The notes beneath the pieces were generated by a model, which was given only the letters and a program-made list of their open reading frames with translations, made no database searches and was not told the origin of the DNA. Positions 60,614-64,000 of a DNA stretch of 64,000 nt are shown piece after piece (position 1 is the first letter of the stretch; each line of letters opens with the position of its first letter). The stretch lies in the NCBI GenBank assembly GCA_029298735.1, contig JANSLP010000015.1, positions 62,001 through 126,000 on the forward strand, given 5' to 3'. The translations under genes were made by a program, and so were the position numbers. Origin of the DNA: Ophiostoma sp. CBS 140.51 (Eukaryota > Ascomycota > Sordariomycetes > Ophiostomatales > Ophiostomataceae).

Positions 60614-62561
60614 ATGACCAACGAGAAGGAGGACATCGCTCAGGCTGGGGCCTTTGAGACGACAGAGAAGAGCCACTACCCGGAGGTCAGCGCCGGCACG
60701 GGCGAGACGGCCGCCATTGAGGGTGCCCAAGCTCGTATTGTGCACAATGTATGTTGGCCCTGCTCACAGAGACGTGTTTGTATCTGCCTTGGCTAACACG
60801 ATGATGTAGGCCGAACTATACGCTGCTCTTCAAGAGACCAAGATCAAGCCGTGGAGCAAGGAGTCCCGGCACCTGTACTTTGCCATTTTCATCGCGTTCT
60901 GCTGCGCCTGCGCCAACGGTTATGACTGTACGTCGACAGCTCCCCCCAATTTTCTTCATACACACACTGACCGACTGATCCACAGCCTCTCTTATGACGG
61001 CCATTTTGGCCATGGATCACTTCCAAAACACGTTCAAGAGTGGCACCACCGGCGCCAAGGTCTCTGTCATCTTTTCTCTGTACACTGTGTAAGTAGAGCC
61101 CCCCGAAGCATATATTGTAGAAGCTCCAGCTCCCTCTAACAAATGTAGCGGCGCCATGGTTGGCTCTCCATTTGCTGCCATCCTGTCTGACCGCTATGGT
61201 CGTCGCAAGGGCATGTTTGCTGGTGGCTGGGTGATTATTGTTGGCATGATTATTGCTGCCACGGCCAACACGCTTGCCCAGTTTATCGTCGGCCGTTTTA
61301 TCCTCGGTGTGGGTATTTCTATTATGACCGTCGCTGCCCCTGCCTATGCCGTCGAGATCTCGCCTCCGCACTGGCGTGGCCGTTGCACGGGTTTCTACAA
61401 CTGTGGCTGGTTTGGTGGCAGTATCCCAGCGGCTGCCATTACCTTTGGCACCAACTATATTGACAACAACTACTCGTGGCGCATCCCCCTGATCCTGCAG
61501 GCTTTTGCTTGTATTATTGTCATTATTGCGGTCTGGTTCCTGCCCGAATCGCCGCGCTACCTCATGGCCAACGGCCGTGATGCCGAGGCTGTTGATTTTC
61601 TGGCAACGTACCACGGCAACGGCAACCCGCACTCGCGTCTCGTGATGCTCGAGGTCGAGGAGATGCGCGACAGCATCCGCCAGGACGGTATCGACAAGAA
61701 CGTCTGGGACTACCGCCCGTTCCTGCTGACCCACGCCGGCCGCTGGCGCATGGCCCAGGTGCTGATGATTTCCATCTTTGGCCAGTTTTCCGGTAACGGC
61801 CTGGGCTACTTCAACACAGTCATCTTCAACAACATTGGCGTCACCAGCGTGTCCAAGCAGCTCGCCTACAACTTGTTGAACTCGGTTCTGTCGGCCGTCG
61901 GCGCCCTGACCGCTGTTACTCTGACGGACCGCATGCCCCGCCGTCCCGTCCTGATCTTCGGTACGCTGGCCTGTGCTGCCGCTCTTGCCTGCAACTCAGG
62001 TCTGTCTGCTGCTCTCGACAAGCAGACCAACTCGGAGAACGGTGTCCAGACCTCGTATGCCCAGGGTGCTCTAGCCTCCTACTTTTTGTTCAACATTATC
62101 TTTTCCTTCACCTATACACCCCTCCAGGCCGTCGTCCCCACGGAAGCTCTCGAGACCACGACCCGCGCCAAGGGTCTCGCTGCGTCCGGTGTCATTGTCA
62201 ACGCCATTGGCTTTATCAACCAGTTCGCCGGCCCCATTGCTCTCGGCAACATTGGCTACAAGTACATTTACATTTTCGTGGGCTGGGACATTGTCGAGTC
62301 CGGTCTGTGGTATCTCTTTGGGTATGTTTTTCTTCTGTCCTCGCTCCGCTCGTTTATCTCCTCGCTTCGCCCGCTCCTCTTCACTCAGTCGCCGTTACTA
62401 ACACTCTCAGTGTCGAATCGCAAGGCCGTACTCTCGAGCAGCTCGAGTGGGTCTACAACCAGCCCAACCCCGTCAAGGCGTCTCTCCACGTCGACAAGGT
62501 CATTGTCCAGGCCGACGGTACCGTCACCGAAAAGGTTGTTTCCTCGCCGCCGTCGGTGTAA
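60614..62561 (+). CDS. MFS sugar transporter (sugar porter family)
   Basis: 559 aa from five exons: 60614-60748, 60810-60927, 60986-61088, 61149-62321 and 62411-62561; all four introns are 58-89 nt with GT and AG. Exon ends join as RIVHN|AELYAAL, NGYD|SSLM, SLYTV|GAMV and YLFG|VESQGRTLEQ. Twelve spans are expected. Sugar-porter signatures: DRYGRRKG (loop 2-3), VGRFILGVGISI, PPHWRGRCTGFYNCGW, PESPRYL, DRMPRRPVL, and EALETTTRAKG near the end of span 10; the tail GRTLEQLEWVYNQPNPVKAS is typical of fungal lactose/cellodextrin or hexose-type carriers. Probably a plasma-membrane H+/sugar symporter; exact sugar unknown. Confidence 0.88.
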
Positions 62562-63067
62562 TTACAGCGAAGAACATAGCAATCTGGGGAAAAGAAGTTG
62601 TTGGAAAGAGACAAGTAGTGGGGACTTGGGTTTTTGTGGTTGTAATTGGATTGTGGATGTATTCATATGTTGATTGTTTACGCTTGCTTCCCTCGGATCT
62701 CAACTCTCAACTGTATTGCCATGGCAAAAATAGCAAGGACAGCCAATCATTCTTATTTGTTGTCATTTTGACATTTTTGTCCTTGTTCTTTCACTCTTTC
62801 TTTCCGTGATCTGTGATCTGTCGTCTGTGATCTGTGATCTGTGATCCTTCAGTGCGACTTTGGCAGATGGTTGGTGTGCGTCCCCAATTCGGCAATTGAG
62901 GTTTAGGCAGCACCAGGCACACAGCCGCTAAACCGTAAGGCTGACTTGAACTCTCAACTTTCCATCAACAAACTTACCATCCACATCTCATCGTGAACAA
63001 CAACAGCACAACAAGGAAATAAACGAAATACATGCGCTGTGCACCATTGTCATAAACCACCTACAGA
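62562..63067. other. Spacer with 7-bp tandem repeat
   Basis: 3' flank of the sugar transporter and promoter of the next gene. Contains six GTGATCT-type units (62806-62847). Nothing else recognised. Confidence 0.6.
62806..62847. repeat. 7-bp minisatellite, six units
   Basis: GTGATCT, GTGATCT, GTCGTCT, GTGATCT, GTGATCT, GTGATCC in tandem. Confidence 0.8.
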
Positions 63068-64000
63068 ATGGCTCCAACAAAACAACGTCTCCTCGGCGCT
63101 CTTCTCGGTGTCCACGCCGGCGACAGTTTCGGCGCCGCGCACGAGTTTGACTCCTGGTATACCATCCAGAAGAACTTCCCGCCCAACGGCAACATCCCGC
63201 GGGCCATCACAGGCGGCGGACCGTTTAAATGGTCACCGGGACACGCCACGGACGACACAGACAACACCCGCGCAGTATTGCTTGCATATAGTGAGGTCGT
63301 CGTCAAAGCCGCTGCCGACAAGGAGCAGTACGGCACAGAACCCACCGATACGTTTTTGAGTATCAGCCAGACCGCCGGTAAGCACATGCTGCAATGGTAT
63401 TCAGGACCGTGGCCTGGACGGCCGGACCGATCACGGCCCAAGGATGTGGGCGGAGCGACATCGGCTGGCCTCACCCTGTTTGCCAGGGCGGCACGACAAG
63501 ATCCACGCAAGGCTGGTGCAGGCCCCGGCCGATGTGGCAACGGCAGCTTGATGCGGTGTATTCCGACGGCGCTGTTTGCACGAGACCATGAGCGACTGGT
63601 GCAAGAAACGACACTCATCTCCGCCATTACGCACAACGACTGGCGATGCATCCTGGCGTGTGTGGCATACAACGTCATGGTACGCGAGATGGTGTACAAC
63701 GACGTGACGCCAGATACGGCAGTCTCAAAAGCACTTGAAGTGTTAGCCGACCCTGAGACGAGTGACACTGTCGTCGCTGCTTTGACCGTGGGCAGTGCTG
63801 CACCCGATACGTCGACGTATGACGCCAACCGAGCTGAGGTTGAGGCTGCCATCGAGAAGTGTCGTGGTCCCGACTTTGACGTCGGCGTGCTGGCGAATGT
63901 TGGACCACAAAAGGCGGAACTCAAGGACGGCGAAAAGGCTCTTCCTCTGGCGGGAAACGGCTACGTGCTCGAGTCACTATCACTAGCTGTGGGTGCCCTT
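63068..64000 (+). CDS. ADP-ribosylglycohydrolase family protein (partial, 3' end beyond window)
   Basis: Mg2+-dependent hydrolase that removes ADP-ribose from proteins or small molecules; substrate not known for this member. Open for 311 codons from the ATG at 63068 to the window edge. Signatures: LLGALLGVHAGDSFGAAHEF (first metal-site Asp19), HATDDTDNTRAV (Asp62/Asp63/Asp65), GRCGNGSLMRCIPTAL, and ITHNDWRC. These match the DraG/ARH fold, whose last metal-binding DxxD/DDxD lies near the C-terminus, here beyond the edge. No signal peptide, so cytosolic or nuclear. The start ATG directly precedes the fold and has A at -3. Confidence 0.85.
   Translation, partial: MAPTKQRLLGALLGVHAGDSFGAAHEFDSWYTIQKNFPPNGNIPRAITGGGPFKWSPGHATDDTDNTRAVLLAYSEVVVKAAADKEQYGTEPTDTFLSISQTAGKHMLQWYSGPWPGRPDRSRPKDVGGATSAGLTLFARAARQDPRKAGAGPGRCGNGSLMRCIPTALFARDHERLVQETTLISAITHNDWRCILACVAYNVMVREMVYNDVTPDTAVSKALEVLADPETSDTVVAALTVGSAAPDTSTYDANRAEVEAAIEKCRGPDFDVGVLANVGPQKAELKDGEKALPLAGNGYVLESLSLAVGAL

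Overview
This is nuclear DNA of a filamentous ascomycete, most likely a Sordariomycete; an Ophiostomatales/Sporothrix-like genome would fit the GC-rich coding sequence and long spacers, but that is only a guess. The evidence is short introns (53-98 nt, with one of 226 nt) with GTRNGT donors, CTAAC branch sites and AG acceptors, plus fungal core genes: full-length PRP8, eIF3c/NIP1, SEH1 and mitochondrial bS18m. All coordinates come from reading the sequence and reconstructing splicing by eye.

Layout. 1-704 (-): 5' part of deoxyhypusine hydroxylase. 1801-2939 (-): Rab GTPase. 4243-5682 (+): nucleoporin SEH1, apparently missing its last WD repeat. 6682-8124 (-): two-repeat Myb/SANT protein whose in-frame TAG is followed by a viral-type leaky context and a Gln/His-rich tail (6436-6681). 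8125-14799: 6.7 kb spacer. 14800-22229 (-): PRP8, divergent from eIF3c at 23095-25808 (+). 26756-29519 (+): PPR protein resembling complex I assembly factor CIA84, convergent with RSM18 at 29739-30574 (-). 32550-32705 (-): a 51-codon Cys-rich gene. 38684-41172 (+): VWA-Hint (Vint) protein. 41449-42441 (-): secreted substrate-binding-protein-like protein. 43521-47373 (-): calpain-family protease with a Lys/Glu-rich tail. 53515-55128 (+): MFS transporter. 55287-56786 (-): nickel transporter. 60614-62561 (+): MFS sugar transporter. 63068-64000 (+): 5' part of an ADP-ribosylglycohydrolase.

How they fit together. The left half is mostly housekeeping: eIF5A hypusination, translation initiation, splicing, nuclear pore, vesicle traffic and mitochondrial biogenesis. 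The right half carries transport, proteolysis and regulatory-type genes with very large upstream regions. The gaps are strongly asymmetric: the three convergent 3'-3' gaps are 158-276 bp, whereas the four largest gaps (3.8-6.7 kb) all lie upstream of start codons. No rRNA, tRNA, CRISPR array, intact transposon, virus-derived gene or secondary-metabolite cluster was recognised.

The most unusual signals are the possible stop-codon readthrough in the Myb gene, the missing AG acceptor in PRP8 intron 2, the shortened SEH1, the 51-aa zinc-finger-like gene, and a perfect GATA palindrome upstream of the nickel transporter.
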